The notes under the pieces are model-generated. The model ran no database searches, was not told the DNA's origin, and saw only the letters and a list, made by a program, of their open reading frames with translations. DNA of 64,000 nucleotides from positions 1,312,126 through 1,376,125 of the forward strand of contig JARGPU010000001.1 of NCBI GenBank assembly GCA_029210325.1. Reading direction: 5' to 3'. Below, in pieces: positions 52,435 through 62,048 of the stretch (position 1 is its first letter; every line of letters starts with the position of its first letter). The position numbers were made by a program, and so were the translations under genes. Source of the stretch: Alcanivoracaceae bacterium (GTDB taxonomy: Bacteria; Pseudomonadota; Gammaproteobacteria; Pseudomonadales; Alcanivoracaceae).

Positions 52435-53844
52435 ATGCTGAAAAAAATCAGTGTAGTCGGTACCGCAGTAACGCTCGCGCTAGCGATATCTGCGGCGGTA
52501 CAGGCCAAGGTGCCGGCTAGTGAGGCGGCCAGGCTGGGAACTAGTACTACCACCCCGCTCGGCGCTCAGGTCGCCGGTAACGGTAAGGACGTCGCCACCG
52601 GGCTGGGTATTCCCGCCTGGACAGGCGGTATGACCCGCAACGACATTCCCAAGACCTACACTCAGGCCGGGCAGCATCACCCTGACCCGTTCGCGGATGA
52701 CAAGATTCTGCTGACCATTACTAATCAGAATCAGGGTCAGTACGCGGAAAAGTTGCCAGAAGGTGTTAAAGGTCTGCTGCGCACCTATCCGGATACCTTC
52801 AAGTTGAATGTTTACCAGAGTCGCCGAACGACTTCTGCGCCGGATTTTGTCTACAAGGAAACAAAGGCCAATGCTACCCGTGCGGTAATGACCGATGCCG
52901 GTGTGGAGCAGTCTTTTGGTGGCAATCCATTCCCGATTCTGCATGGCAGCAATAGCGAAAAGGCCAAGCAGGCTATCTGGAACCATGTACTGCGTTGGCG
53001 AGGCGTCTATGTGGTCCGTCGTGCCTCGGAAGTGGCAGTGCAGCGGACCGGCGCATACTCGCTGGTAACCTCTCAGCAGGAAGTGTATTTCAAGATGCAC
53101 GATCCCAAGCTGAAAGCTACGGACATGGATAACCTGATTTTCTACTATCTGTCCTTCGTTAAGGCTCCAGCTCGCCTTGCTGGTGGTGCGGTGTTGGTGC
53201 ACGAGAGTATCGATCAGAAGATTCAACCGCGTCAGGCCTGGGGCTATAACGCGGGCCAGCGGCGTGTCCGTTTGGCACCGAACCTTGCTTACGATACCCC
53301 GATTGCCGCTGCCGACGGTCTGCGTACGGCTGACGATACCGACATGTTTAACGGTGCTCCGGATCGCTATGACTGGAAACTGGTGCATGAAAAGCCGGTG
53401 GAAATGTTTATCCCGTACAACAACTACGAGCTGGACTCCCCGAAGATCAAGTACAGCGACATGTTGATTCCGGGTCACGTCAAGTCTGACTATCAGCGCT
53501 GGGAGTTGCATCGTGTATGGGTGGTCGAGGCAACCTTGAAAGAAGGCGAGCGGCACATTTATGAGCGCCGCGTATTCTATATTGATGAAGACTCCTGGCA
53601 GATCGCCGTGGTCGATCAGTACGACCGTCGTGGTGATCTGTGGCGTGTGAGCATCGCTTACATCAAGAACTATTATGAGGTTCCGACTCAGTGGACGGCG
53701 CTGGATGTGTTCCACGACCTGCGCGCCCGTCGTTATCATGCTCAGTACCTGGATAACGAAGAGCCCACAATTCTCGACTTCAGCCTGCCTACTCCAGATG
53801 AGCGCTATTTCCATCCGGCGGCGCTGCGCAGACGCGGCACCTGA
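52435..53844 (+). CDS. DUF1329 exported protein
   Basis: 469 aa from the ATG at 52435, with GGAG upstream. A signal peptide ends near VQA-K (about residue 22). The mature part has DUF1329 features: IPAWTGGM near the start, QTDMFNGAPDRYDWKLV-like repeats in the middle and an Arg/Tyr-rich end (YDRRGDLWRVSIAYIKNYYE). The LolB-like fold suggests binding of hydrophobic molecules in the periplasm or at the outer membrane. It follows the DUF1302 gene by 68 bp, the pairing usual for these families. Confidence 0.85.
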   Translation: MLKKISVVGTAVTLALAISAAVQAKVPASEAARLGTSTTTPLGAQVAGNGKDVATGLGIPAWTGGMTRNDIPKTYTQAGQHHPDPFADDKILLTITNQNQGQYAEKLPEGVKGLLRTYPDTFKLNVYQSRRTTSAPDFVYKETKANATRAVMTDAGVEQSFGGNPFPILHGSNSEKAKQAIWNHVLRWRGVYVVRRASEVAVQRTGAYSLVTSQQEVYFKMHDPKLKATDMDNLIFYYLSFVKAPARLAGGAVLVHESIDQKIQPRQAWGYNAGQRRVRLAPNLAYDTPIAAADGLRTADDTDMFNGAPDRYDWKLVHEKPVEMFIPYNNYELDSPKIKYSDMLIPGHVKSDYQRWELHRVWVVEATLKEGERHIYERRVFYIDEDSWQIAVVDQYDRRGDLWRVSIAYIKNYYEVPTQWTALDVFHDLRARRYHAQYLDNEEPTILDFSLPTPDERYFHPAALRRRGT

Positions 53845-53865
53845 TCAGGCAATAGATAGATATAG

Positions 53866-53891
53866 CGGACAGGGGCAGTGACCCCTGTCCG
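53866..53891 (+). other. Hairpin between the DUF1329 and lipase genes
   Basis: CGGACAGGGG-CAGTGA-CCCCTGTCCG, a perfect 10-bp stem followed by an A-rich, not T-rich, stretch. It is more likely an RNA-processing or stability element inside the operon than a terminator. Confidence 0.55.
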
Positions 53892-53931
53892 GACAAAAAA
53901 ATAATTCAGTATGAACATCGGGAGATATGCG

Positions 53932-56739
53932 ATGCGTACGATAAACAAAATGATCGGCTTGACCGCTTTGGCGGTGGCTATTCAGGGTTGCGGTGGTGAC
54001 ACCGGCCCGAAGTTAGAGCCGGCTGCGGCGCCTGCCGATGCCGTAGTGGTATTTAACCCCGCGCTGGGTGGTGATGGTCTGCCATTCCCGGCGGATCTGT
54101 TGTTTGCCAGCAGTGCAGATGGGTCTATTAATATTCCTGACAAAGTGAGCACCTTTGATCCGACCGATGCCGCCGGCACTTTGGTGGATGGTACTACTGT
54201 GTTCACCAATCCTCTTGATCCGCGTACTGCGGCCATGGCGGATCCGCAGACGGCACTGAACAACATGGACGGCTTCTCCACCACCGCGCCCATGGTGGTT
54301 CGTTTCTCGTCCAGTATCGCTGGCCCAGCAAGCAGGACGGACCTGCAAAACGGGGTTCGAATTTTCCGCACCAATAACTTTGATCCGGGTGCTCAGGGCA
54401 CGGTCAATATTGACGATGAGCTGGTTTGGGGTGTGGACTTTGTCGCTGGCGTCAGTGGCGGTACCAGCCTGCTGATCCAGCCAGTGACGCCACTGGAATC
54501 CGGCAGCACCTATATCGTTGTGATCGAGAATGAAGTGTTGGGAGCCAGTGGTAGCCCGGTGGGTCAGGACAGCACCTATCAGTTGCTTAATGGCTCGTTC
54601 CAGCTCTCCGTTGGTGTACCGATTGCACAGGCCGACTTTATCATCCAGTCCACGGATGATGGCTCCTGTAACTTCAACAGCCCGGCATCGGTGGCAGTTT
54701 GTACCAAGATTAACCCGGTATATGGTGTAGTGGGTGCTGGCGTACCAGCGGCGGCGACAATTGCCACCACATTAGCCGGCTTGGAACAGCAGGCCATTGC
54801 TACAACTAGCTACGCAACTCTGTGGCAGCTTGAGCAGTTACGCCGTATCACTGCCAAACACCTCGGTGCGCTGGCGGGCGAGGGGATTTCCCCGGATACC
54901 GTGGCATTGAGCTACAGTGTTTCCACTGAAAATATTGGTGGCGCATTGGCCGCTGCTAAAGGCCAGGTAGATGGGGCAGCTACTGATCCGAGCATCAGCG
55001 TGTTAAACCCAATCATTGCCTGGGATAGCACCATTGATATCGAGGTCACGTCTCCGGGCCCGGATGGCGATTTGACCACCCCGGATTATCTTGCACATAT
55101 CTACTTGGGTACTTTGGACGATGTGATCCAGTTCTCTGATCCCACCGATCAGAACAACACTGTTTGGAAGGCAGACCGTGCAGGCTGGATTACTGCCGGC
55201 CCCTGTGGTCAGTTGCCGGCCAGCACTGACCTGGGTGCCGGACCAGTGGGCTCAGAAAACCTGGTGGCCTGTAATGGTTTTGCCCCCGCCCCGGTAGAAA
55301 CCGCGCACAGCATTCCGGTGATCATTAGTGCTCCAAGAGCTGAGTCACTTAACCCCGGTCTGGATCCTCAAGATAACTTTACAGACTGTGACGGTGGCGA
55401 TCTGCCGGTAGTTATTTACCAGCACGGTATTACTTCCAACCGGGCAACCTTGCTGGCTATTGCTGACACGCTGGCATCCCAGTGCATCGTTGGCGTGGCA
55501 ATCGACCTGCCCAAGCACGGCATTCTGCCCACCTCAGACACCGCTGTTGACCGCTTTGGCGAGCTGGCCCTATTGCAAGCCGCTCTTAGTGGTGATGTTT
55601 ATCAGGAGCGTCTGGTGAAGGTTTCTAGCCCGATGACCCAGTGTCAGGCAACCAGTGGTGTGGCGATTCCAGATGACACCGATTTCTACTGCCCCAGTGG
55701 TGATAACTTTATCAACCTGACCAATTTGGCCAATGCACGCGATGCGCTGCGCCAAGGTTCGGTGGACTTGCACTCCCTGTTCGCCGCTCTGGTAGAAAAT
55801 GCGGCTAGTGACCTGACTCCAGCAACCATTGGCACCACCGTTGATACCGATCGCATTAGTTTTGTCGGTGTATCACTGGGCGGCATCGTTGGCACCTCGT
55901 TTGTTGCTCAGCAGACTGATTTGACTGCTGCAGTGCTGAATGTCACTGGCGGCGGCATTGCCAAGATTCTGGATGGTTCGCCTTCGTTTGAACCAAGCAT
56001 TACTGCCGGGCTGTACAGCGCTGCCGGCTTGGTCAAGCCTAGTGGTGATTACGAAGGCTTCCTGATCATTGCTCAGACCATGGTAGACAGTGTTGACCCG
56101 ATCAACTTTGCCGCCGATATCGCCGATGAAGGTACCCCGGTAATGCTGCAGGAAGTGATTGGTGTTCCGTCTGACCTCGGTTCTTGCATTCTGGATGGCG
56201 ATGGCTGCCCGGATCAGGTAGTGCCGAATAACACCTTCGGTTCCAGCTTCGGTGCGGCGTGGGGTCTTGTCGGCCAGACTGGCCAGACCAGCTTCCTGGC
56301 TAATCAGAACTTCGTTACCACTCCGGTAGCGCTGTCCGGTTCTGATCCGCTGGCGCAGGGCACTGGCTTCCTGGCTATTGCTTCGGCGGCTCAGCAGGGT
56401 CTGACTGCGGCCTTGGGAATTGGCCCGGTGGCCGTTAATCCGGGGGTCCTGCCGGCTACTGCCATTACCTTCAAAGGTCTGGCGCTGCCAACCGTAACCT
56501 CCTGCGGTGCACTTGGTGGCGGTGTAGTTCGCTACAACACGGGTACCCATGGCTCGCTTCTGACGCCGGCTGGTGCCGGGGGAGCGACTCAGTATCTGGC
56601 GGTCACTCAGACTATGCAAAGTCAGGTCGCCGGCTTTGTGTCGAGCGATGGTGGGTTGATTCTGGCGGATGAAAACAACGTTGTGTTTGATCCCGCTGTC
56701 GCCAACGCCTCGCAGGCGGCATGCGCACCCACACCGTGA
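53932..56739 (+). CDS. Large lipase-like lipoprotein (VolA/Pla-1 type)
   Basis: 935 aa from the ATG at 53932, which has GGGAG 7 nt upstream; an ATG 21 nt earlier has none. The lipobox AIQGC gives an early lipidated cysteine, followed by GG, so outer-membrane sorting is likely. The N-terminal third is a beta-rich Ig-like region, and the C-terminal half holds an alpha/beta-hydrolase core with VIYQHGITSNRATLLAIADT and the nucleophile motif GVSLGGIVG. The layout resembles VolA, an outer-membrane lysophospholipase of Vibrio, and Pla-1 lipases. It probably releases fatty acids from extracellular lipids. The exact substrate is unknown. Confidence 0.8.
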   Translation: MRTINKMIGLTALAVAIQGCGGDTGPKLEPAAAPADAVVVFNPALGGDGLPFPADLLFASSADGSINIPDKVSTFDPTDAAGTLVDGTTVFTNPLDPRTAAMADPQTALNNMDGFSTTAPMVVRFSSSIAGPASRTDLQNGVRIFRTNNFDPGAQGTVNIDDELVWGVDFVAGVSGGTSLLIQPVTPLESGSTYIVVIENEVLGASGSPVGQDSTYQLLNGSFQLSVGVPIAQADFIIQSTDDGSCNFNSPASVAVCTKINPVYGVVGAGVPAAATIATTLAGLEQQAIATTSYATLWQLEQLRRITAKHLGALAGEGISPDTVALSYSVSTENIGGALAAAKGQVDGAATDPSISVLNPIIAWDSTIDIEVTSPGPDGDLTTPDYLAHIYLGTLDDVIQFSDPTDQNNTVWKADRAGWITAGPCGQLPASTDLGAGPVGSENLVACNGFAPAPVETAHSIPVIISAPRAESLNPGLDPQDNFTDCDGGDLPVVIYQHGITSNRATLLAIADTLASQCIVGVAIDLPKHGILPTSDTAVDRFGELALLQAALSGDVYQERLVKVSSPMTQCQATSGVAIPDDTDFYCPSGDNFINLTNLANARDALRQGSVDLHSLFAALVENAASDLTPATIGTTVDTDRISFVGVSLGGIVGTSFVAQQTDLTAAVLNVTGGGIAKILDGSPSFEPSITAGLYSAAGLVKPSGDYEGFLIIAQTMVDSVDPINFAADIADEGTPVMLQEVIGVPSDLGSCILDGDGCPDQVVPNNTFGSSFGAAWGLVGQTGQTSFLANQNFVTTPVALSGSDPLAQGTGFLAIASAAQQGLTAALGIGPVAVNPGVLPATAITFKGLALPTVTSCGALGGGVVRYNTGTHGSLLTPAGAGGATQYLAVTQTMQSQVAGFVSSDGGLILADENNVVFDPAVANASQAACAPTP

Positions 56740-56761
56740 TAGCAAAGATGTAGAAGAATGG

Positions 56762-56790
56762 CAGGGGTCGGCTGAGCCGGCCCCTGTTGT
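56762..56790 (+). terminator. Possible terminator after the lipase gene
   Basis: CAGGGGTCGGC-TGA-GCCGGCCCCTG (11 bp, one U-G pair) followed by TTGTTT. It could partly separate the lipase gene from the YCF48/RND pair. Confidence 0.65.
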
Positions 56791-56865
56791 TTGGTGAGAT
56801 CAGCGTTACAAATTCTGCCTGTGTTATGCAGGCCACACTGTAAAAGTGGTTATGCGGGAATTGTC

Positions 56866-57942
56866 ATGAAAAAAATTGCTTTGAGTCTTGGCGCGTTAGT
56901 TTTGGCTTCGGGGTCGTTGATGGCAGGGGAATTACTGCCAACAAATTCTCCGGTCCTGACTGCCAATCTTTATCTGGACGCGGCGCGAGCCGGCACCCGA
57001 GTGGTGGCGGTGGGGGATCGTGGCCAGGTGGTGTATTCCGATAATGAAGGGCAACACTGGCAGCGTGCCCAGACGCCGAGCGGCGTTCTGCTGACCGCGC
57101 TATGTTTTGCCGATTCCCGCAACGGTTGGGCTGTGGGTCACGATGCCGTGGTTCTTGGTACTAACGATGGTGGTGCCACTTGGCAGCAGCAGTATTCCGA
57201 CGTGCTTGGCGCTGACACCGGCGAAGACGATGCCGATGATTACGCTGACGAAGATTACTCCGATGAAGACTACTCGGATGACTACTACAGCGAAGACTAT
57301 TCTGATTTTGGCGAAGCAGACGCTGGTGGTCAGGATACCAGTGGCGCACCTTTGCTTGACGTGGTTTGTCTGAACAAGAATCGCGCGCTCGCCGTAGGCG
57401 GATACGGATATTTAGTGGAAACAACTAACGGCGGCGCCAGCTGGCAGAAGGTTGTCGAGCGCATTGAAAACGGCAATGGCTGGCATCTGAACTCCATCGC
57501 TCAAGTACCGGGCGGCAATACTTTATTGGTGGCAGGTGAAAAAGGTTTGCTACTGCGATCCCGCGACAACGGGCTGTCCTGGAAAGAACTGGAAAGCCCC
57601 TACGATGGCTCATTTTTTGGCGTATCTGCGCTGGTTGACGGCACCGTGCTGGCCTATGGCCTGCAGGGTAACCTCTGGGTTAGTCGCAATCAGGGCGATA
57701 GCTGGCGTCAGGTGAGGACCGGCGTTACCCGTGGCATCAATGCCGCGACTCAACTTGATGATGGCTCTGTGGTATTGGCTGGTGGCGCTGGTGTGGTGCT
57801 GGTAAGCCGGGACGGCGGTAACAGCGTTGTCCTGCAATATTTGCCAGACCGCGAGTCAGTATCTTCCCTGCTGCCGCTGACCGGCGGCGAGCTGCTGATG
57901 GTCGGCGATGCCGGCATCCGCGTGAAATCCGATATTCGCTGA
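56866..57942 (+). CDS. YCF48/BNR-type beta-propeller protein with an acidic Tyr/Asp insert
   Basis: 358 aa from the ATG at 56866. A signal peptide ends near LMA-G (about residue 23). The mature protein has propeller blades with YCF48-type motifs (VVAVGDRGQVVYSDNEGQHW, NGWAVGHDAVVLGTNDGGATW, VLVSRDGGNSV). Between two blades, at about residues 115-155, lies a strongly acidic Asp/Glu/Tyr/Ser repeat (DEDYSDEDYSDDYYSEDYSD) that could bind calcium or a surface. In homologous clusters such propellers sit next to RND transporters and may act as periplasmic partners. The RND gene starts 10 bp after its stop. Confidence 0.8.
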   Translation: MKKIALSLGALVLASGSLMAGELLPTNSPVLTANLYLDAARAGTRVVAVGDRGQVVYSDNEGQHWQRAQTPSGVLLTALCFADSRNGWAVGHDAVVLGTNDGGATWQQQYSDVLGADTGEDDADDYADEDYSDEDYSDDYYSEDYSDFGEADAGGQDTSGAPLLDVVCLNKNRALAVGGYGYLVETTNGGASWQKVVERIENGNGWHLNSIAQVPGGNTLLVAGEKGLLLRSRDNGLSWKELESPYDGSFFGVSALVDGTVLAYGLQGNLWVSRNQGDSWRQVRTGVTRGINAATQLDDGSVVLAGGAGVVLVSRDGGNSVVLQYLPDRESVSSLLPLTGGELLMVGDAGIRVKSDIR

Positions 57943-57952
57943 GGGCTGTCCA

Positions 57953-60349
57953 ATGGGTAATGCATTTTCCAGAGCTGTATCCCGGGGACTGTTTTCAGTT
58001 CGGCCGGTAATTCTTTTGTTGTTTGCCGCGGCGACGGTGTTCCTTGCCATGCAGGCCATGCAGGTGTCCATCAATACTGATGTGCGCAAGATGGTGCCGC
58101 TGCAGCATCCCTATATTCAGAACTTCCTTGAGCATCGTGATGACGTCAGCCTCGGCAATGATGTTCGCCTGATTGTTGCCGATAGCCGTAATGATGACAT
58201 CTTTAATGATGAGTACATGCAGGCGCTTAAAGCCATCACCGATGAGGTGTTCTCCCTGCCTGGGGTCGATCCATCGGGCATCAGTTCGTTGTGGACGCCG
58301 GATGTGCGCTGGAACGAAGTGACCGAAGAGGGCTTTCAAGGCGGCGAGGTTATTCCTGGCGACTATGACGGTGGTCAGGCATCGCTGGACATGCTGCGGA
58401 CCAATGTACTGCGCTCTGGCTATGTAGGACGCCTGGTGGCGGATGACTTCCGCTCCAGTATCGTCCACGCCAATCTGATGGACGTACTGTCTGATAGCTC
58501 AGGGGTGGATATTCCCACGCTGGCGGCGTCGCTTGAAGATATTCGTAGCCGTTATGAAGAGCAGTACCCGTTTATCCGCATCCATATTGTTGGCACGGCG
58601 AAGCAGATCGGCGATGTAATGGCAGCGGCGCAGGAAGTGGCGATGTTCTTCTTCGTCATCCTGTTGCTGACGGCGGTTCTGCTTCTTCTTGATACCCGCT
58701 CACTACGTAGCTCTCTGGTTGTAGTGACATGTTCTTTTATTGCGGTGGTTTGGCAGCTGGGCTTGGTTACAATGCTAGGCTTTACCATCGACCCTTACTC
58801 CATGCTGGTGCCATTCCTGGTGTTCGCTATTGCGGTTAGTCATGGCGTTCAGATTGTTAACAGTTTCCTGAATCTGCTTTCCGGCAATGCCGGGCCGCGC
58901 GATGCCGCGCTGGGCACTCTAACCGCGCTGGTTGTGCCCGGTTCTGTGGCACTGGTGAGTGATGCTATCGGCTTCCTTACTCTGTATATCATTGATGTCG
59001 GTGTGATCCGTGAACTGGCTTTGTCGGCCAGTATCGGTGTTGCTGTGGTGATTATGACCAATCTGGTCATTGTACCAATCATCTTGTCCTATATTGGTGC
59101 CGGTAAGCGTTCGGTCCAGAGGGTTGCGGAGCACAATAAAAAGGACGGCTTGCTGGCGGCCATATTTGCCCGCTTCACCCGCCCCGGGTTTGCTGCCGTA
59201 TCTATTCTGATCGCTGCGTTTGGTTATGGTGCCGGCATTTGGTTTAGTCAGGATCTTAAGATTGGTGATCTGGATGTGGGCGCACCAGAGCTTTGGCCAG
59301 ATCCGTGTCTGGAGGAAGACTGTCCGCGCGGTTTCAAGCCGAAAGATCGCTACCGTTATAACCATGACATAAATGTGCTGGTGTCAAACTACAGCGTCAG
59401 TGCGGACGTGTTGGTGATTATGGGTGTCACACCCATGGAAGGTTGTAACAGCTATGAAGCCATGCAGCAGGTGGATGATCTGGGCTGGAAGCTGCGCAAC
59501 ACCGAAGGCGTTCAGGAAGTCACTACGATTGCATCGGTGACTAAACAGATCAGCGCCAATATGAGCGAAGGCAGCCTGAAGTGGGCCACCGTGTCCCGCG
59601 ACCAGTTTGCGCTGAATAACGCTATGCGCTTTATGCCGTCGGCGATGTACAACCTTGATTGCAGTCTGACGCCTCTGTATGTGTTCCTCGATGATCACAA
59701 AGCCGAGACGCTGGATCGCGTTACCGGGGTTGTCCAGAAATATATTGATAAGCACAACGATAATGACGTTATCGAGTTCAAACTGGCGTCCGGTAATGCT
59801 GGCGTGGAAGCAGCTACCAATCAGACCATTGATGCCAAGCAGTATCAGATGCTGGCACTGGTTTATGGAGTAGTGATCCTGCTTTGCCTGATTGCCTTCC
59901 GTTCCATCCGGGCCGTGCTGTGTATCATCATCCCGCTGGGCTTGACCTCAATCCTGTGTCAGGCATTGATGGCGCAGATGGGTATTGGTGTGAAAGTGGC
60001 AACTCTACCGGTGATCGCACTGGGCGTTGGTATCGGTGTGGATTACGGCATCTATATCTACAGCCGTCTGGCGGAATACTTGAAAGAGGGTATGGATCTG
60101 GAAGCGGCCTATCGGGAAACCCTGAAGACCACAGGTAAAGCCGTTGCCTTTACGGGTATCACGCTGGCTCTGGGCGTGATCTTCTGGATCTTCTCTTCGA
60201 TCAAGTTCCAGGCCGATATGGGCATTCTGCTTACCTTTATGTTCCTCTGGAACATGATTGGTGCTCTGTGGCTGTTGCCGGCACTGGCTCGCTTCCTGCT
60301 CAAGCCGGATGAAGCTCGTGCCCGCGCCAAGGCCCGAGTGAAGGCATAA
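57953..60349 (+). CDS. RND/MMPL-family transporter
   Basis: 798 aa. An N-terminal helix (about 17-37) precedes a periplasmic domain, then five helices (about 215-400), a second periplasmic domain with several cysteines (PDPCLEEDCPRGFK), and a second block of helices (from about 630). The two-fold repeat and VGIGVDYGIYIYSRL / VFAIAVSHGVQIVNSF segments are typical of MMPL/RND exporters. It is shorter than HAE-type drug pumps and has no adaptor or TolC gene beside it. It is probably a proton-driven carrier of lipids or other hydrophobic molecules, with the DUF1302, DUF1329, lipase and YCF48 genes as partners. Confidence 0.85.
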   Translation: MGNAFSRAVSRGLFSVRPVILLLFAAATVFLAMQAMQVSINTDVRKMVPLQHPYIQNFLEHRDDVSLGNDVRLIVADSRNDDIFNDEYMQALKAITDEVFSLPGVDPSGISSLWTPDVRWNEVTEEGFQGGEVIPGDYDGGQASLDMLRTNVLRSGYVGRLVADDFRSSIVHANLMDVLSDSSGVDIPTLAASLEDIRSRYEEQYPFIRIHIVGTAKQIGDVMAAAQEVAMFFFVILLLTAVLLLLDTRSLRSSLVVVTCSFIAVVWQLGLVTMLGFTIDPYSMLVPFLVFAIAVSHGVQIVNSFLNLLSGNAGPRDAALGTLTALVVPGSVALVSDAIGFLTLYIIDVGVIRELALSASIGVAVVIMTNLVIVPIILSYIGAGKRSVQRVAEHNKKDGLLAAIFARFTRPGFAAVSILIAAFGYGAGIWFSQDLKIGDLDVGAPELWPDPCLEEDCPRGFKPKDRYRYNHDINVLVSNYSVSADVLVIMGVTPMEGCNSYEAMQQVDDLGWKLRNTEGVQEVTTIASVTKQISANMSEGSLKWATVSRDQFALNNAMRFMPSAMYNLDCSLTPLYVFLDDHKAETLDRVTGVVQKYIDKHNDNDVIEFKLASGNAGVEAATNQTIDAKQYQMLALVYGVVILLCLIAFRSIRAVLCIIIPLGLTSILCQALMAQMGIGVKVATLPVIALGVGIGVDYGIYIYSRLAEYLKEGMDLEAAYRETLKTTGKAVAFTGITLALGVIFWIFSSIKFQADMGILLTFMFLWNMIGALWLLPALARFLLKPDEARARAKARVKA

Positions 60350-60354
60350 CCCTG

Positions 60355-60384
60355 CAGGCCAGCCCCTTGTGGGCTGGCCTGTTT
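60355..60384 (+). terminator. Terminator after the RND gene
   Basis: CAGGCCAGCCC-CTTGT-GGGCTGGCCTG, a perfect 11-bp stem followed by TTTG, 6 bp after the stop. Confidence 0.75.
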
Positions 60385-60459
60385 GCTGCCTCTGCGCAAC
60401 GTGCGTGGAGTGCAGGCCTTCCTTTCCTTATAATGCGCGCCACCTGATGAGGTGCCGCC

Positions 60460-61464
60460 ATGTTGTATGAAATTGCCCGACCATTCCTTTTTTCCCTTTC
60501 TGCAGAGCATTCCCACGATCTGACGCTGGCGCTTTTGCGTCGTGGTGCCGGCCACCTGTGGCCAGCGTGTGTGCCGGCCAAGCCGGTCACCGTGATGGGC
60601 ATTGAGTTCCCCAACCCAGTCGGCTTGGCCGCCGGGCTGGACAAGAATGGTGATTGCATTCGTGGGCTGGCGGCGCTGGGGTTCGGCTTCCTTGAGGTGG
60701 GTACGGTTACTCCCCGGGCGCAGCCGGGCAACAGTAAGCCGCGCCTGTTTCGCTTGCCGCCGGCAAAGGCACTGATCAACCGCATGGGTTTTAACAACCA
60801 TGGTGTTGATTACCTGCTGCGGTCCGTCGACAAGAGCGGCTTTCAGGGTGTGCTGGGCATCAATATCGGCAAGAACTTCGATACCCCGGTAGAGCGGGCG
60901 GTAGACGACTATTTGTACTGTCTGGAGCGGGTCCATCAGGCGGCCAGTTATGTGGTGGTCAACGTTTCCTCTCCCAACACCCCGGGGCTACGTACTTTGC
61001 AGCATGGTGATGCCCTGGAGGCTCTGCTGCTAACCTTGCGCGAGGCTCAGACCCGGCTGGACCAGCGTGCTGGCAGGCGAGTGCCCCTGCTTATCAAGAT
61101 CGCGCCGGATAACGACAAAGAGGCCATGGCCGCCATGGGTGGGGCCTTTATCCGTCACCAGATGGATGGGGTGATTGTTGGTAATACCACGCTGTCACGC
61201 AGCGGAGTGGAAGGGATTACCCACGGCAATGAAGCGGGTGGCCTGAGTGGAGCGCCGCTCAAGGGGTTGGCAGATCAGGCGTTGACCGCGATGGTGTCGA
61301 CACTGGACGGGAAGCTGCCAGTTATTGGGGTTGGCGGTATTCTCAGCGGTCAGGATGCAGCGGATAAACAGCGTCTTGGCGCCAGTCTGGTACAGGTCTA
61401 CAGCGGGCTTATTTACCGGGGCCCAGGTCTGGTGGCCGAAGCGGTCAAGGCGTGGCGGGTATAA
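60460..61464 (+). CDS. pyrD: Dihydroorotate dehydrogenase (quinone), class 2
   Basis: 334 aa, normal length. Membrane-associated FMN enzyme passing electrons from dihydroorotate to quinone in pyrimidine synthesis. The N-terminal helical part typical of class 2 is present, [16 protein letters not shown] binds FMN, the catalytic Ser is in [16 protein letters not shown], and [15 protein letters not shown] is near the C-terminus. It is a single gene, with rmf convergent downstream. Confidence 0.96.
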   Translation: MLYEIARPFLFSLSAEHSHDLTLALLRRGAGHLWPACVPAKPVTVMGIEFPNPVGLAAGLDKNGDCIRGLAALGFGFLEVGTVTPRAQPGNSKPRLFRLPPAKALINRMGFNNHGVDYLLRSVDKSGFQGVLGINIGKNFDTPVERAVDDYLYCLERVHQAASYVVVNVSSPNTPGLRTLQHGDALEALLLTLREAQTRLDQRAGRRVPLLIKIAPDNDKEAMAAMGGAFIRHQMDGVIVGNTTLSRSGVEGITHGNEAGGLSGAPLKGLADQALTAMVSTLDGKLPVIGVGGILSGQDAADKQRLGASLVQVYSGLIYRGPGLVAEAVKAWRV

Positions 61465-61471
61465 AAAGGAA

Positions 61472-61490
61472 AGGGCCCTGGAGGGGCCCT
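61472..61490 (-). terminator. Terminator of rmf
   Basis: AGGGCCC-N5-GGGCCCT, followed on the minus strand by TTCCTTTTTA. It lies between rmf and pyrD; on the plus strand no T tract follows. Confidence 0.6.
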
Positions 61491-61542
61491 GTGTAGGCGC
61501 CGAAGCGCCCGGTTGCTCCTTGCGGAGTTTGGGTAAACGTTA

Positions 61543-61749
61543 TCAGTTAACATCCTTCAGGTTGTGGACACTGGCAACGCCGACATAACCGTTGATGTGA
61601 TCAACACGGCCTTCTCGCCAGCCGCTGATCCAGTTGAAGCGGGGAGTGGTGGAACCAAAAGGGCAGATGTCCTGGGATTTACCATCCAGACCTGCCTGGT
61701 AACCACGGGAATAAGCACGGGTATCGCGATCTCTCTTCTGTCTTTTCAT
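61543..61749 (-). CDS. rmf: Ribosome modulation factor
   Basis: 68 aa from the ATG at 61749, with AGGAAG upstream; the frame continues 12 codons further. RMF dimerises 70S ribosomes into inactive 100S particles in stationary phase. It has the family's basic Arg-rich core (MKRQKRDRDTRAYSRGYQAG, then GWREGR). It converges with pyrD and diverges from rlmKL. Confidence 0.93.
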   Translation of the reverse strand: MKRQKRDRDTRAYSRGYQAGLDGKSQDICPFGSTTPRFNWISGWREGRVDHINGYVGVASVHNLKDVN

Positions 61750-62048
61750 CGAGTCTTCCTCTCGTTTATGGCAGTCGCGTCGCACCCGGAGAACCGGGCC
61801 GTATAACTGGTGACATCAGGTTCGCTGAAACGTTCTGCGCGGAGGCTGAGGGGCGGCTCCAATGGCCACCTCGGATCCCCGACACACCTCCAGTATCGGA
61901 ACGTCTGGGGGGGCTGTCGAATATCGAGTTGCGATATACAGGCGTACCATTAGCAGTATGTTTCATATTGATTGCCCTTGAGATAACCGTCGCAACTGCT
62001 TGATCCTATCCGTATCTATTTGATTAAAAGCGCCTTTGGAGAATGTTT
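61750..62048. other. Intergenic region between rmf and rlmKL
   Basis: About 300 bp. It should hold the rmf promoter and leader. A small hairpin CCCGG-AGAA-CCGGG lies at 61785-61798 in the presumed rmf leader. A GC-rich stretch then a G7 run (61909-61915 area) and an AT-rich stretch near the rlmKL start follow. No gene is seen. Confidence 0.5.

Noticed and set aside
52480..53814. A 444-aa open frame on the minus strand opposite the DUF1329 gene.
   Set aside because: It mirrors a well-supported gene with signal peptide and family motifs on the plus strand, has no ribosome site at its start, and its translation is rich in His, Leu and Val without any recognisable domain.
55873..56745. A 290-aa minus-strand frame opposite the lipase gene.
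   Set aside because: It overlaps the hydrolase core on the other strand and encodes an Arg/Gln/Ser-rich protein of the kind typical for antisense frames in GC-rich genes.
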